In this document: positions 1 to 8,359 of the stretch, piece after piece
Layout: each line of letters begins with the position of its first letter
Position numbering within the stretch: the stretch's first letter is position 1
Assembly: GCA_903952885.1 (NCBI GenBank)
Contig: CAJBHE010000083.1
Span: forward strand, 1-13,553
Direction of reading: 5' to 3'
Length of the DNA: 13,553 nucleotides
Source of the DNA: an uncultured Burkholderiales bacterium
GTDB lineage: Bacteria > Pseudomonadota > Gammaproteobacteria > Burkholderiales > Burkholderiaceae_C
Translations under genes and position numbers: made by a program
Notes under the pieces: model-generated
Database searches by the model: none
Seen by the model: the letters and a program-made list of their open reading frames with translations, nothing else
Told to the model about the DNA's origin: nothing

Positions 1-2744
1 ATGGTGGCAATGATGGTCAGTTCCATGCCAAACAAGCGCAGGAACAACAGCGCACCAATCGCTGCAGATGGCAAGCCAGCTAAAATGGTCAGGGGGTGAA
101 TATAGCTCTCGTACAAAACCCCCAGCAAGATGTAAATAACAAAGATGGCGCTGATTAGCAAAATAATCTGACCAGACTGTCCGCTTTGGAACACTGCCGC
201 ATCGCCGCCATAACTTGTGATGATGGTGGCAGGCAACTCGATGTCTTTGGTGAACTGGTCAATCTTAGAAGTCGCATCGCCCAAAGGCACATCGGGCGCC
301 AAGTTAAACGAAATGGTGACTGCTGGAATTTGACCTTGGTGATTCACCGCCGTGGGGCCAATGAATCGCTTGAAGGTCGCCACGCTCGAGAGCGGGACCA
401 AACGATCGGTGGCACGGCCGCGCACATAAATGTCGTTCAAGCCCGCCTCAAATTGACGACTTTCCTCAAGCGACTCCAAGATCACTTGGTAAGTGTTGAC
501 GGGTGTGTAAATAGTGGCAATTTGCTTTTCACCGTAGGACGAATAAAGCGCGGTGCGAATATCGGCCATCGTCACACCAGAAGTGGCAGCCTTGTCACGG
601 TCAATATCGACCAAAACGTTCAAACCCTTGAGCTGAGAATCCGTTGTCACATCACGAAAGATTGGATCGGCACGCATCTGACGCACCATCTTTTCTGACC
701 ATTCGTTGACACCATCAAATCCCACACTTTGCAAGATGAACTGATAACGGCTCTTACTCACCTTGCCGCCGAGCTGCAGGTTCTGAATAGGTCGCATGTA
801 CACGTTTAGGCCAGGCAAGGTACGAAACTTGCCACGTAAACCTTCCAGCACTTTTTGCATGGGGGCACGGTCGCTCTTCGGCTTAAGGTTTAAGAACATA
901 CGGCCGTTATTGGGCAAGTTGCCGTTGTTACCACCGCCACCAACAAACGACACCATGCTCAACACATTGGGATCGTTTTTCACCATCTCCGCCGCTTGGT
1001 CTTGCAACTTCAACATGGCACCAAATGAGATGTCTTCAGCCGCCTCTGTGGTTAGCAAAATTTGACCCAAGTCCTCCTCAGGGAAGAAACCTTTGGGTAC
1101 CCAAATGTACATGGCAATAGTCACCACAAAAGTACCAACTGCAACAGCCAAGACGGAGCGCTGATGTGCCAAACACCAATCTAGGGTGGACTCATATTTG
1201 CGCAACACGGCATGAAAAAGCTGATCGAACTTGACGGTAATCCAGTAGTCCTTAGGCTCTTCGCCGTGCTTAGGCAAAAAGCGGCTGCACAACATAGGTA
1301 CCAAGGTCAGCGACACAATCGCAGAAACCAAGATAGAGAGAGAGACCACCACAGCAAACTCGCGAAACAGCAAGCCAATGGGTCCAGGCATGAAGAAGAT
1401 CGGAATAAAGACAGCCACCAGAGATATCGATATCGAAATAATGGTGAAGCCGACTTCCTTGCTACCTTTCAAAGCAGCTTTGAGTGGATGCATGCCTTCT
1501 TCCACATAGCGCACAATATTTTCCAGCACCACAATGGAGTCATCCACCACCAAGCCCACAGCGAGCGTGATGCCGAGTAGAGACACGTTGTCCAAGCTGA
1601 AGCCCAGCCAATACATCAAAAAGAATGCGCCGACCAAAGACACAGGCAAGCTCAGCGCTGGAATGATGGTGGCAGCCGCGTGCTTTAAGAACAAGAAAAT
1701 CACCAACACCACCAAAGCAATGGTCAGGGCCAAGGTGTAATTCACATCGTGAATAGACTCTCGAATCGACACAGAACGGTCGTTGAGCAAATTGATCTGC
1801 ATAGATGCAGGCATTTGCTTCTCGAACTGCGGAATCATGCGTTTGATCCCATCTACGACCTTGACCGTGTTGGCACTGGGCTGACGCAAGACAGCAATTA
1901 TGACTGCGCGTTCACCCATGAACGAGCCGCTGGTTTTGACTTGCTCATAACTCTCACTCACCACCGCCACATCAGACAATCGAATAGGAGAGCCGTTGCG
2001 CTGCGCAATCAGCAAATTAGCAAACTCGCGGGCGCGAACCAGCTGCGGATTCGCATAAATTGTCAGTGCTTGGCGAGGTCCATCCAACACACCCACAGGC
2101 GCATTAGAGTTTGCTTTGTTCACAGCTTGGGCCACATCGTCCATCGTCAAGTTGTTCAAAGCCAACTTGGCTGGGTTGGCTCGAACACGCACGGCGTAGC
2201 GTTTTTGACCGTAGACCAAGACCTGCGCTACTCCGTCGATGGTGGACAAGTTTGGTGAAATCAAATTCTCGGCATAGTCGCTGACTTCAAACAAATCCAT
2301 TGCAGGTGACGTCAGCGTCATGAACAACACAGGCGCATCCGCAGGATTGACCTTGCGGTAAGAAGGCGGTGTGGTCATCTCGATCGGCAAGCGGCGTTGG
2401 GCACGCAACAGTGCAGCTTGAACGTCAACCGCTGCTTTGTCAATGTCGCGGTCGTTGTTGAACTCCAACGTGATGCTGGTGGTGCTCAAAAAGTTGGTCG
2501 AGCTGATGACGGTGATACCGTCGATCGTGGAAAACTCTTTTTCCAAGGGCAATGCCACTGAGGCCGCCATATTTTCTGGACTTGCGCCCGACAAAGTCGC
2601 CGACACCTGAATGACAGGACTATTGAAGCTAGGCAGGGCCGCGACAGGAATTTTGGTGTACGCAATGACACCGGCCACCACTGTCGCCATGGACAGGAGA
2701 ATCGTCATCACAGGACGACGAATACAGAGTTCCGAAATCGTCAT
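1..2744 (-). CDS. RND-family multidrug efflux pump, inner-membrane permease (C-terminus cut by window edge)
   Basis: This is the proton-driven inner-membrane pump of a tripartite efflux system, resembling the MdtB/MdtC/AcrB (HAE1) family. The minus-strand frame is open from the ATG at 2744 to the window edge and gives 914 codons. Family members have about 1030-1050 residues, so roughly the last 120 are outside. The N-terminus MTISELCIRRPVMTILLSMA is the usual RND opening with the first membrane helix. The TM4 proton-relay motif GLVVDDSIVVLEN has its aspartates at residues 401-402, followed by a helix-rich stretch ending SLTLVPMLCSRFL. A second periplasmic half follows, and a further helix pair (LLGVLYESYIHPLTILAGLP) lies near the cut. 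The start codon overlaps the stop of the upstream adaptor gene as ATGA, so the two are probably translationally coupled. Substrates cannot be deduced. No frameshift or internal stop was seen. Confidence 0.93.
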   Translation of the reverse strand, partial: MTISELCIRRPVMTILLSMATVVAGVIAYTKIPVAALPSFNSPVIQVSATLSGASPENMAASVALPLEKEFSTIDGITVISSTNFLSTTSITLEFNNDRDIDKAAVDVQAALLRAQRRLPIEMTTPPSYRKVNPADAPVLFMTLTSPAMDLFEVSDYAENLISPNLSTIDGVAQVLVYGQKRYAVRVRANPAKLALNNLTMDDVAQAVNKANSNAPVGVLDGPRQALTIYANPQLVRAREFANLLIAQRNGSPIRLSDVAVVSESYEQVKTSGSFMGERAVIIAVLRQPSANTVKVVDGIKRMIPQFEKQMPASMQINLLNDRSVSIRESIHDVNYTLALTIALVVLVIFLFLKHAAATIIPALSLPVSLVGAFFLMYWLGFSLDNVSLLGITLAVGLVVDDSIVVLENIVRYVEEGMHPLKAALKGSKEVGFTIISISISLVAVFIPIFFMPGPIGLLFREFAVVVSLSILVSAIVSLTLVPMLCSRFLPKHGEEPKDYWITVKFDQLFHAVLRKYESTLDWCLAHQRSVLAVAVGTFVVTIAMYIWVPKGFFPEEDLGQILLTTEAAEDISFGAMLKLQDQAAEMVKNDPNVLSMVSFVGGGGNNGNLPNNGRMFLNLKPKSDRAPMQKVLEGLRGKFRTLPGLNVYMRPIQNLQLGGKVSKSRYQFILQSVGFDGVNEWSEKMVRQMRADPIFRDVTTDSQLKGLNVLVDIDRDKAATSGVTMADIRTALYSSYGEKQIATIYTPVNTYQVILESLEESRQFEAGLNDIYVRGRATDRLVPLSSVATFKRFIGPTAVNHQGQIPAVTISFNLAPDVPLGDATSKIDQFTKDIELPATIITSYGGDAAVFQSGQSGQIILLISAIFVIYILLGVLYESYIHPLTILAGLPSAAIGALLFLRLFGMELTIIAT

Positions 2745-3913
2745 TTTTGTGCTTCAGCTTTGTTTTCTGGCTTGGCTTCAGGCTTGGCATCCCCCTTGAC
2801 AGACGCCTCTTTCACTTTCCCGTTGGGACGCAAGTTTTGTTTACCTTCAACCACAACTTTATCGCCAGCATTGATACCTGTAATAACTGCAAAACCTTGG
2901 CTTTGGGTTTGAACTTTGATGGGCTTCATACTCACCGTGTTCTCGGCATCTACCAAAAACACTTGATCGCCACGGGCGTTGGTCACCACGGCTTGCGATG
3001 GCACAACAAGCACATCTTTGAACATACCCGCTTGCACTTGCAAGCGAACGAATTGCCCAGGAATCAAGGCGTGATCTGCGTTATCCACAACGGCCTTGAC
3101 CTTCACAGCTCCAATGGCTTGATCGACTTGGTTGTCGATCACATACACCTTACCTTCACGCTTTTTGCCATCGCCCATTTGAAAATTGATGGAGGGTGTT
3201 TGACCCGCTTGCTGCGCCGCAAACAAAGCAGGCAACGCGCTTTCAGGCACTGTGAACTGGACATTCATAGGATCTAGCTGCGTGATGGTGACCATCGCAC
3301 CTTGGGTGGTGGTGGTGGTCGCAGTGGTCGTGGTCGATACTGTGTTGCCAGGCTGCACCAGTGCACCCGGGAACACATTGATGATGCCGGCCCTGCCTGT
3401 GATGGGCGAACGAATATTGTCGTAACTTAGAGAGGCCTGTGCAGACCGCGCAGAGGCTTGGGCGGCCTGCGCATTGGCACGTGCTGTATCCACGGCGCCT
3501 TGAGCAACAAATTGTTGTCGCAGCAGTTCCTCGGCTCGGCTGAGTTGGCGCTGAGCGTCGTCTGCTGTGGCTTGTGCTTTTTCGTAGTTGGCACGGTCGG
3601 CACGATCATCCAAGCTGATGAGAAGGTCTCCCGCCTTGACTCTTTGACCTTCTTTGATGTGGATTTTTGCCACCACATTGGTTACTTGCGGACGTATATC
3701 GACAATATTTGCAGCAACGGTACTGCCCGTGGCATCCAGAATTACGGGAAAGTCACGCTTCTCTACGATGGCGGTTGTCACTGTTTGAACTACTGATTTG
3801 GCTTGCGCGCTCTCAGAGGGCCAAAAATAGTTTACAGCGCCACCAGCAACCAACAGCAAAACAACAGCCAACATCAAACGTTGTTTTGTGATCATTTGAG
3901 ACTTGTATTTCAT
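2741..3913 (-). CDS. RND efflux periplasmic adaptor (membrane fusion protein, MdtA/AcrA-like)
   Basis: This 390-residue protein links the RND pump encoded directly downstream to an outer-membrane channel. No channel gene lies in the window. A membrane anchor spans about residues 13-31, followed by the first half of a lipoyl-like domain (about 73-102, with IKEGQRVKAGDLLISLDD). An Ala/Gln-rich alpha-hairpin covers about 105-164. The second lipoyl half is SPITGRAGIINVFPGALV, and beta-barrel and membrane-proximal domains follow. The C-terminal tail is rich in Lys, Ala and Glu. An unusual Thr tract (TTTTATTTTT, residues 194-203) sits just after the second lipoyl half. The start is uncertain. ATG at 3913 is preferred, ATG at 3895 (384 aa, MITKQRL...) is also possible, and the longer version would need a TTG at 3949. 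None has a clear Shine-Dalgarno. The stop overlaps the pump gene start. Confidence 0.9.
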   Translation of the reverse strand: MKYKSQMITKQRLMLAVVLLLVAGGAVNYFWPSESAQAKSVVQTVTTAIVEKRDFPVILDATGSTVAANIVDIRPQVTNVVAKIHIKEGQRVKAGDLLISLDDRADRANYEKAQATADDAQRQLSRAEELLRQQFVAQGAVDTARANAQAAQASARSAQASLSYDNIRSPITGRAGIINVFPGALVQPGNTVSTTTTATTTTTQGAMVTITQLDPMNVQFTVPESALPALFAAQQAGQTPSINFQMGDGKKREGKVYVIDNQVDQAIGAVKVKAVVDNADHALIPGQFVRLQVQAGMFKDVLVVPSQAVVTNARGDQVFLVDAENTVSMKPIKVQTQSQGFAVITGINAGDKVVVEGKQNLRPNGKVKEASVKGDAKPEAKPENKAEAQK

Positions 3914-4031
3914 AACGTGCAGATAATTTATGACGACTTTTTTTAACAACCAACAATGTACCAGTTACGCTCGCTTTAAGCCCCAGCTCCTAAGCAATAG
4001 AGTCCAGGATTAAGAAGCCTTTACAACAGCT

Positions 4032-4496
4032 TCATACAATTTGTCGCCTATCAGACAAGACCAATTCGACACCTCGGTTAGCCAAACCATCGGCCCGTTC
4101 ATTGTCCACATGGCCAGCATGGCCTTTGACCCAATGCCACACGATGTCGTGGTCGCCCTGATGCGTCAGCGCATCCAACTGCTGCCAAAGATCGGCGTTC
4201 TTCACAGGTTGCTTGGCTGCAGTTCGCCAACTGCGGGCTTTCCAGCCGTGGATCCATTCGGTGATGCCTTTGCGCACATATTCGCTATCCAGATATAAAG
4301 TCACTTTGCAGGGGCGCTTCAGGGCTTGCAGCGCCTCAATGACCGCCATCAGTTCCATGCGGTTGTTGGTGGTGTCGAGCTCGCCACCAAACAACTCTTT
4401 TTCTTGACCCGAGGGTGATCTCAGCAGTGCGCCCCAGCCGCCAGGGCCTGGGTTGCCCTTACAGGCGCCGTCTGTGTAAATTTCTACCGTATTCAT
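4032..4496 (-). CDS. rnhA: Ribonuclease HI
   Basis: This enzyme cuts the RNA strand of RNA-DNA hybrids in the cytoplasm, removing primers and R-loops. The product has 154 residues, close to the 155 of the E. coli enzyme, and is complete. The metal-binding catalytic residues are all present: D9 in YTDGACKGNPGPGGWG, E48 in NNRMELM, D70 in LYLDSEYV, and D136 in the segment NERADGLANRG. H126 in VKGHAGHVDNERAD is also kept. The basic-protrusion region WIHGWKARSWRTAAKQPVKN matches the family. The start ATG at 4496 overlaps the stop of the upstream methyltransferase gene as ATGA and has AAAGGA a few bases upstream, so translation is probably coupled. A longer open frame upstream lies inside the methyltransferase gene and is not family-like. 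The downstream gap to the efflux adaptor is 118 bases. Confidence 0.98.
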   Translation of the reverse strand: MNTVEIYTDGACKGNPGPGGWGALLRSPSGQEKELFGGELDTTNNRMELMAVIEALQALKRPCKVTLYLDSEYVRKGITEWIHGWKARSWRTAAKQPVKNADLWQQLDALTHQGDHDIVWHWVKGHAGHVDNERADGLANRGVELVLSDRRQIV

Positions 4497-5233
4497 TCCA
4501 TTCCTTTTGACGCCGTCGTGACCACAGCCACCCGATGCCGTAACGCTTTTTTCCAAGCAGGCGACATCAGACGCATACCATGCACGCGCTTGACTGCCAC
4601 CACGCCATACACCGACCCAAAAATAGGCCACCAGCGCAAACCGGCCGCATCCATCCAATCCCAGCGCTGCAACCAGCGCTCGGTTTTCATGGCGGGCCTG
4701 TAACAGCCATAGCTCGTGGACTCCACCTCGAAGCTCAGCAAGCGCAACCAGTCTCGCAAGCGTCCGTAACCGATGAAGTCCCCCGTGTTGGCAAAACCAA
4801 GACCACAAGACTTGCCCAAGCCCCACAAACTGTTGGGATTGAAACCGCAAATCACCACGCGCCCTTCAGGCACCAGCACGCGTTGCACCTCACGCAGGGT
4901 GGCATGAGGGTCGTAGCTCAGCTCGAGGGTATGGGGCAACACCAGCAAGTCCAAGCTGGCATCGGAAAAAGGCAAGGCCTCGTAATTGGTCAGCAGCACC
5001 TCACGATCCAAGGACCAAGGCTCGGGGTAAGCATCACAACCCAACCAACGATGTGGCATACGGTTGGCTTGCAAGGCATCCAGGGCGGGAAAGCCCAGCT
5101 GCAGCGCGTGAAAGCCAAACACATCGGCCACGGCACGGTCCAAATAGCTTTGCTCCCATAGGCACAAATACTGGCCAGCGGGGGACGCCAGCCACTCAGG
5201 CAAACTATCGTTTTTTAAAGGTGTGTATGACAT
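4493..5233 (-). CDS. YafS-like class I SAM-dependent methyltransferase
   Basis: This is a putative methyltransferase of 246 residues whose substrate is unknown. It resembles E. coli YafS, which also sits between gloB and rnhA. Supporting segments are the N-terminal VADVFGFHALQLG, then LPFSDASLDLLVLPHTLE (residues 87-104) and DPHATLREVQRVLVPEGRVV (108-127). GFNPNSLWGLGK (130-141) follows. These correspond to the post-motif I, II and III region of Methyltransf_11 domains. The usual glycine-rich SAM loop (motif I) is not obvious, as in YafS, so catalytic activity is not certain. ATG at 5233 is chosen because SYTPLKNDSLPEWLASPAGQ fits the family start. A TTG 33 bases further up would run deeper into gloB. 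The start overlaps the divergent gloB start, and the stop overlaps rnhA by ATGA. Confidence 0.88.
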   Translation of the reverse strand: MSYTPLKNDSLPEWLASPAGQYLCLWEQSYLDRAVADVFGFHALQLGFPALDALQANRMPHRWLGCDAYPEPWSLDREVLLTNYEALPFSDASLDLLVLPHTLELSYDPHATLREVQRVLVPEGRVVICGFNPNSLWGLGKSCGLGFANTGDFIGYGRLRDWLRLLSFEVESTSYGCYRPAMKTERWLQRWDWMDAAGLRWWPIFGSVYGVVAVKRVHGMRLMSPAWKKALRHRVAVVTTASKGME

Positions 5234-6014
5234 GAAGCTGATTGCACTGCCCGCGTTCTCTGACAACTACCTGTGGTTGTGGCAACAAGACCAAATGGCC
5301 GTGGTGGTGGACCCCGGTGACGCTGCGCCCGTATTAGAGGCGCTGGCCAATCTTGGTCTGAAGTTAGATGCCATTCTAGTGACCCACCACCATGCTGACC
5401 ATGTGGGTGGCGTGCACGAATTGCACCACGCCACGGGCGCCAAAGTGTTTGGCCCTGCGCGGGAAGAGGTGCCTGCGCCCTTCACGCCCGTCATGCAAGG
5501 CGAACAGTTTGATTTGCTCGGCCAAACCGTGCAAGTGCTGGATGTGCCTGGCCACACCGCAGGCCATGTGGCTTACTTCTTACCCAACGCCCAACTCCAG
5601 CCCGTGCTGTTTTGTGGTGACACCTTGTTTTCAGGTGGCTGCGGGCGAATTTTTGAAGGCACACCCGCGCAAATGCTGGCCTCACTCGACAGCCTGGCCG
5701 CCCTGCCCGCCAACACACAAGTTTGTTGCGCCCACGAGTACACTCTATCCAACTTGCGATTTGCCCTGACCGTAGAGCCCAGCAACACCGACTTGCAAAC
5801 CTACATGGCGCACTGCCAACAACTCAGAGCCCAATACACGCCCACCCTGCCCGCTCAGCTGGGCACCGAATTGCAAATCAACCCGTTTTTACGGGCTAGA
5901 CACCCCGAAGTGCGACACGCCGTGGCACAACACGCTGGACTATCAGCGCTCGAACAAACCGACGATGTGGCTGTCTTTGCCGCCCTTCGTGAATGGAAGA
6001 ACGATTTCAGATGA
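5232..6014 (+). CDS. gloB: Hydroxyacylglutathione hydrolase (glyoxalase II)
   Basis: Glyoxalase II hydrolyses S-D-lactoylglutathione to D-lactate and glutathione, the second step of methylglyoxal detoxification in the cytosol. The product has 260 residues, as usual for the family. The metallo-beta-lactamase metal site is complete: THHHADHVGG (H52, H54, D56, H57), GHTAGH (H108), CGDTLFSGGCGRIFEG (D130) and CAHEYTLSN (H168). The C-terminal domain ends with NPFLRARHPEV and a short helical tail. ATG at 5232 gives the typical opening MKLIALPAFSDNYLW and has AAAGGTG about 8-10 bases upstream. A GTG at 5223 is an unlikely alternative. The gene shares two bases of its start codon with the divergent methyltransferase gene and overlaps mltD by ATGA at its end, so gloB and mltD form an operon. 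Confidence 0.98.
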   Translation: MKLIALPAFSDNYLWLWQQDQMAVVVDPGDAAPVLEALANLGLKLDAILVTHHHADHVGGVHELHHATGAKVFGPAREEVPAPFTPVMQGEQFDLLGQTVQVLDVPGHTAGHVAYFLPNAQLQPVLFCGDTLFSGGCGRIFEGTPAQMLASLDSLAALPANTQVCCAHEYTLSNLRFALTVEPSNTDLQTYMAHCQQLRAQYTPTLPAQLGTELQINPFLRARHPEVRHAVAQHAGLSALEQTDDVAVFAALREWKNDFR

Positions 6015-7360
6015 GATTTTTAGTTACTGTATTTTGTCTAAGCCTTGCCTTTCTAGGCGGTTGTGCCAATTTGCCTGAATCCACAACAGGCCTGGGACAC
6101 GTGACCCAGCGCCAAGATGATCTGAGCCCCATCACTCAAGGCAGCGTCAAACGCGACAAGGTGGCCAAACTGGACTTGCCCAACGACTTGTGGGAAAGAA
6201 TCCGTAAGGGCTATCAAATGCCGGATTTGGACAGCCAACTGGTCAACGACCGGACTCAGTGGTACGCCGCCAAGCCCGACTATTTGAGTCGTATGACAGA
6301 GCGTTCTAACAAATATCTCTATCACATCGTAGAAGAACTTGAAGCCCGCAAGATGCCCACCGAGTTGGCCTTGCTGCCGTTCATCGAAAGCGCGTTCAAC
6401 CCACAAGCGGTATCCAGTGCTCGGGCCAGTGGTATGTGGCAGTTCATGCCCGCCACAGGAAAGAGCTTCGATTTGAAACAAAATGCTTTCCGCGACGATC
6501 GCCGCGATGTACAAGCGTCCACCCGCGCCGCACTCGACTACTTAGAGCGTCTATACAAAATGTTTGGTGACTGGCATTTGGCATTGGCTGCCTACAACTG
6601 GGGCGAGGGCAATGTGGGCAAAGCCATTGCACGCAACAAACGCGCAGGCTTACCCACCGGCTACACAGACTTGACCATGCCCATGGAAACTCGCATGTAC
6701 GTGCCCAAGTTACAGGCCATGAAAAATATTGTGGGCAACCCGCCCCAATACAGTGTAGTGCTGCCCAACATTCCCAACCACCCTTACTTCCAAAGCGTGC
6801 CCCTGCCACGCGATATGGACGTGAAGGTAGCGGCCAAGTTAGCAGATATTTCTGAACAAGACTTCAAAGCATTGAACCCCTCGGCCCACCGCCCTGTCTT
6901 GCTCGCTGCTGGCACAGGCAACATCTTGCTGCCATGGGACAACGCTGAAGTGTTCCAGCGCAATTACGAGGCATCCACCTTGGGAAGGATGGCCACTTGG
7001 ACAGCTTGGATCGCCCCCGCCACGATGAAAGCAGTAGATGCAGCCAAGCGCGTGAACATGAGCGAAGCAGACTTTCGCGCCATCAACAACATCCCGCCCC
7101 GCATGGTCATCAAAGCGGGCTCTGCCCTCTTAGTACCTCGCAGTGCCAGCATGTTGGGTGACGTGACCGCGCAAGTGGCTGACAACGGCCACTTAGACTT
7201 GTCACCCGAAGCCTTGGCTAGACGTAAAGCTGTTGCTAAAGGTGGCAAGAATTACAAAGGCATCAAGTTGGCCTCAGCCAAAGACAGCAAAGGTTCTGGC
7301 AAAAAGCAAGCAACAGCCAAAAGCGATAAAAAAACCGATACCAAGGTCGCCAAGAAATAA
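6011..7360 (+). CDS. mltD: Membrane-bound lytic murein transglycosylase D (LysM-type lipoprotein)
   Basis: MltD cleaves peptidoglycan between MurNAc and GlcNAc, forming 1,6-anhydro ends, at the inner face of the outer membrane. The 449-residue product starts with a lipoprotein signal: residues 1-17 are hydrophobic and the lipobox LGGC puts the lipidated cysteine at C18. Ala at +2 fits outer-membrane sorting. The SLT domain covers about residues 95-215, with catalytic E126 in LALLPFIESAFNPQAVSS. The family motifs ASGMWQFMPATG and LALAAYNWGEGNVGKAI follow. Two weak LysM-like repeats lie around residues 272-308 (ISEQDFKALNP) and 343-377 (MSEADFRAINN). The last 45 residues are Lys-rich and probably disordered, possibly contacting the wall. 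The start at 6011 overlaps the gloB stop by ATGA. An ATG 18 bases upstream would spoil the signal peptide. Confidence 0.96.
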   Translation: MRFLVTVFCLSLAFLGGCANLPESTTGLGHVTQRQDDLSPITQGSVKRDKVAKLDLPNDLWERIRKGYQMPDLDSQLVNDRTQWYAAKPDYLSRMTERSNKYLYHIVEELEARKMPTELALLPFIESAFNPQAVSSARASGMWQFMPATGKSFDLKQNAFRDDRRDVQASTRAALDYLERLYKMFGDWHLALAAYNWGEGNVGKAIARNKRAGLPTGYTDLTMPMETRMYVPKLQAMKNIVGNPPQYSVVLPNIPNHPYFQSVPLPRDMDVKVAAKLADISEQDFKALNPSAHRPVLLAAGTGNILLPWDNAEVFQRNYEASTLGRMATWTAWIAPATMKAVDAAKRVNMSEADFRAINNIPPRMVIKAGSALLVPRSASMLGDVTAQVADNGHLDLSPEALARRKAVAKGGKNYKGIKLASAKDSKGSGKKQATAKSDKKTDTKVAKK

Positions 7361-7397
7361 ATCAGCGCGAGATGGCAGCCTATGCGCTTTCCATCTT

Positions 7398-7994
7398 TTA
7401 AGCGTCGCGCCTGTCAACCAAAGCATGGGCAATGGTGCCCAAATCCACATATTCCAACTCGCTGCCCACTGGAACGCCACGGGCTAGGCGCGTGACCTGA
7501 ACACCGCGCTTTTTTAAGGCTTCGCCCAGCACATGGGCGGTGGCTTCACCCTCGGCGGTGAAGTTGGTGGCGAGGATGACTTCCCTTACCTCACCATCGC
7601 TGGCACGCTCGATGAGCTTTTGCAAGCCAATGTCTTTGGGGCCAAAACCATCCAAGGGACTGATGCGCCCCATCAATACAAAGTACTTGCCCTTGTAAGC
7701 AGCTGTGCGCTCTATGGCCGATTGATCAGCAGGTGTTTCGACCACGCATAAACGCGTGGCGTCGCGTCGATCGTCTAGGCAGGTGTCGCACACGGATTGG
7801 GTGGTGAAGGTGTGGCAACGCTCGCAATGTTTCACTTGGACTGCAGCTTGGTGCAGAGCCTGAGAAATCATCTCAGCCCCTTCGCGGTCGTGCTGCAGTA
7901 GGTGGTACGCCATGCGCGAGGCCGATTTCACCCCCACGCCGGGCAAACGGCGCAAGGCCTGAATCAGGCCTTCCAGCACAGACGTATCGCTCAT
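7398..7994 (-). CDS. recR: Recombination mediator protein RecR
   Basis: RecR works with RecO (and RecF) to load RecA on SSB-coated single-stranded DNA at gaps. The product has 198 residues, the usual length. An N-terminal helix-hairpin-helix lies at residues 14-33 (LRRLPGVGVKSASRMAYHLL). A C4 zinc finger has C57, C60, C69 and C72 (CERC...CDTC). The Toprim domain follows (LCVVETPADQSAIE, then FVLMGRISPLDGFGPKDIG). Its ATG directly abuts the TAA of ybaB (TAAATG, no gap), which suggests translational coupling, and it is the last gene of dnaX-ybaB-recR, an order conserved in many proteobacteria. It converges on mltD with a gap of only 37 bases. Confidence 0.97.
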   Translation of the reverse strand: MSDTSVLEGLIQALRRLPGVGVKSASRMAYHLLQHDREGAEMISQALHQAAVQVKHCERCHTFTTQSVCDTCLDDRRDATRLCVVETPADQSAIERTAAYKGKYFVLMGRISPLDGFGPKDIGLQKLIERASDGEVREVILATNFTAEGEATAHVLGEALKKRGVQVTRLARGVPVGSELEYVDLGTIAHALVDRRDA

Positions 7995-8318
7995 TTAGAA
8001 CGGCAATTTCAGGCCAGGTGGCAAACCAGCAGTGAGCTTGCTCATCTTGGCTTCGCTGGTCTCAGCGGCTTTGCGCACGGCGTCGTTGAAAGCAGCAGCC
8101 ACCAAGTCTTCGAGCATGTCTTTGTCATCGGCCAAGAGACTTGGGTCGATGGTGATGCGTTTGACCTCGTGCTTGCAAGTCATCAACACTTTGACCAAGC
8201 CAGCGCCTGATTCGCCAGTCACTTCGACGAAAGCCAATTCGTCTTGTGCCTTTTTCAGGTTTTCTTGCATGACTTGAGCTTGCTTCATGAGGCCCGAGAG
8301 TTGTCCTTTGTTGAACAT
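7995..8318 (-). CDS. ybaB: YbaB/EbfC family nucleoid-associated DNA-binding protein
   Basis: Members of this family are small dimeric DNA-binding proteins found between dnaX and recR. They are nucleoid-associated, and their precise role is still unsettled. The product has 107 residues, the usual size. It starts MFNKGQLSGLMKQAQVMQEN with a long amphipathic helix. A beta core follows (VTGESGAGLVKVLMTCKHEV, then RITIDPSLL), and then a C-terminal helix with DLVAAAFNDAVRKAAE. The tail GLPPGLKLPF is typical of the proteobacterial form. The start ATG is preceded by AAAGGA at good spacing, so the gene can initiate independently. It lies 41 bases after the dnaX stop and directly abuts recR. Confidence 0.97.
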   Translation of the reverse strand: MFNKGQLSGLMKQAQVMQENLKKAQDELAFVEVTGESGAGLVKVLMTCKHEVKRITIDPSLLADDKDMLEDLVAAAFNDAVRKAAETSEAKMSKLTAGLPPGLKLPF

Positions 8319-8359
8319 GATTTTTCCTTTGACAAACTAAAAAAATAAAACGCTCTGAT

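Noticed and set aside
1423..1434. 12-bp palindrome GATATCGATATC as an operator
   Set aside because: It lies in the middle of the RND pump coding sequence and encodes Ile/Ser repeats of a membrane helix; no supporting context.
186..2258. Several plus-strand open frames of 60-170 codons opposite the RND pump gene
   Set aside because: They are antisense to a continuous, family-typical minus-strand frame and encode His/Arg-rich, non-family protein typical of shadow frames.
4497..4850. N-terminal extension of rnhA to 272 residues
   Set aside because: The extra part lies inside the methyltransferase gene in another frame, and the ATG at 4496 gives the exact RNase HI length with a Shine-Dalgarno.
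7364..7395. Interleaved inverted repeats (AGCGC/GCGCT and GATGG/CCATC) between mltD and recR, as a terminator or pseudoknot
   Set aside because: Stems are only 5 bp with long loops and no T-run follows, so this is compatible with chance.
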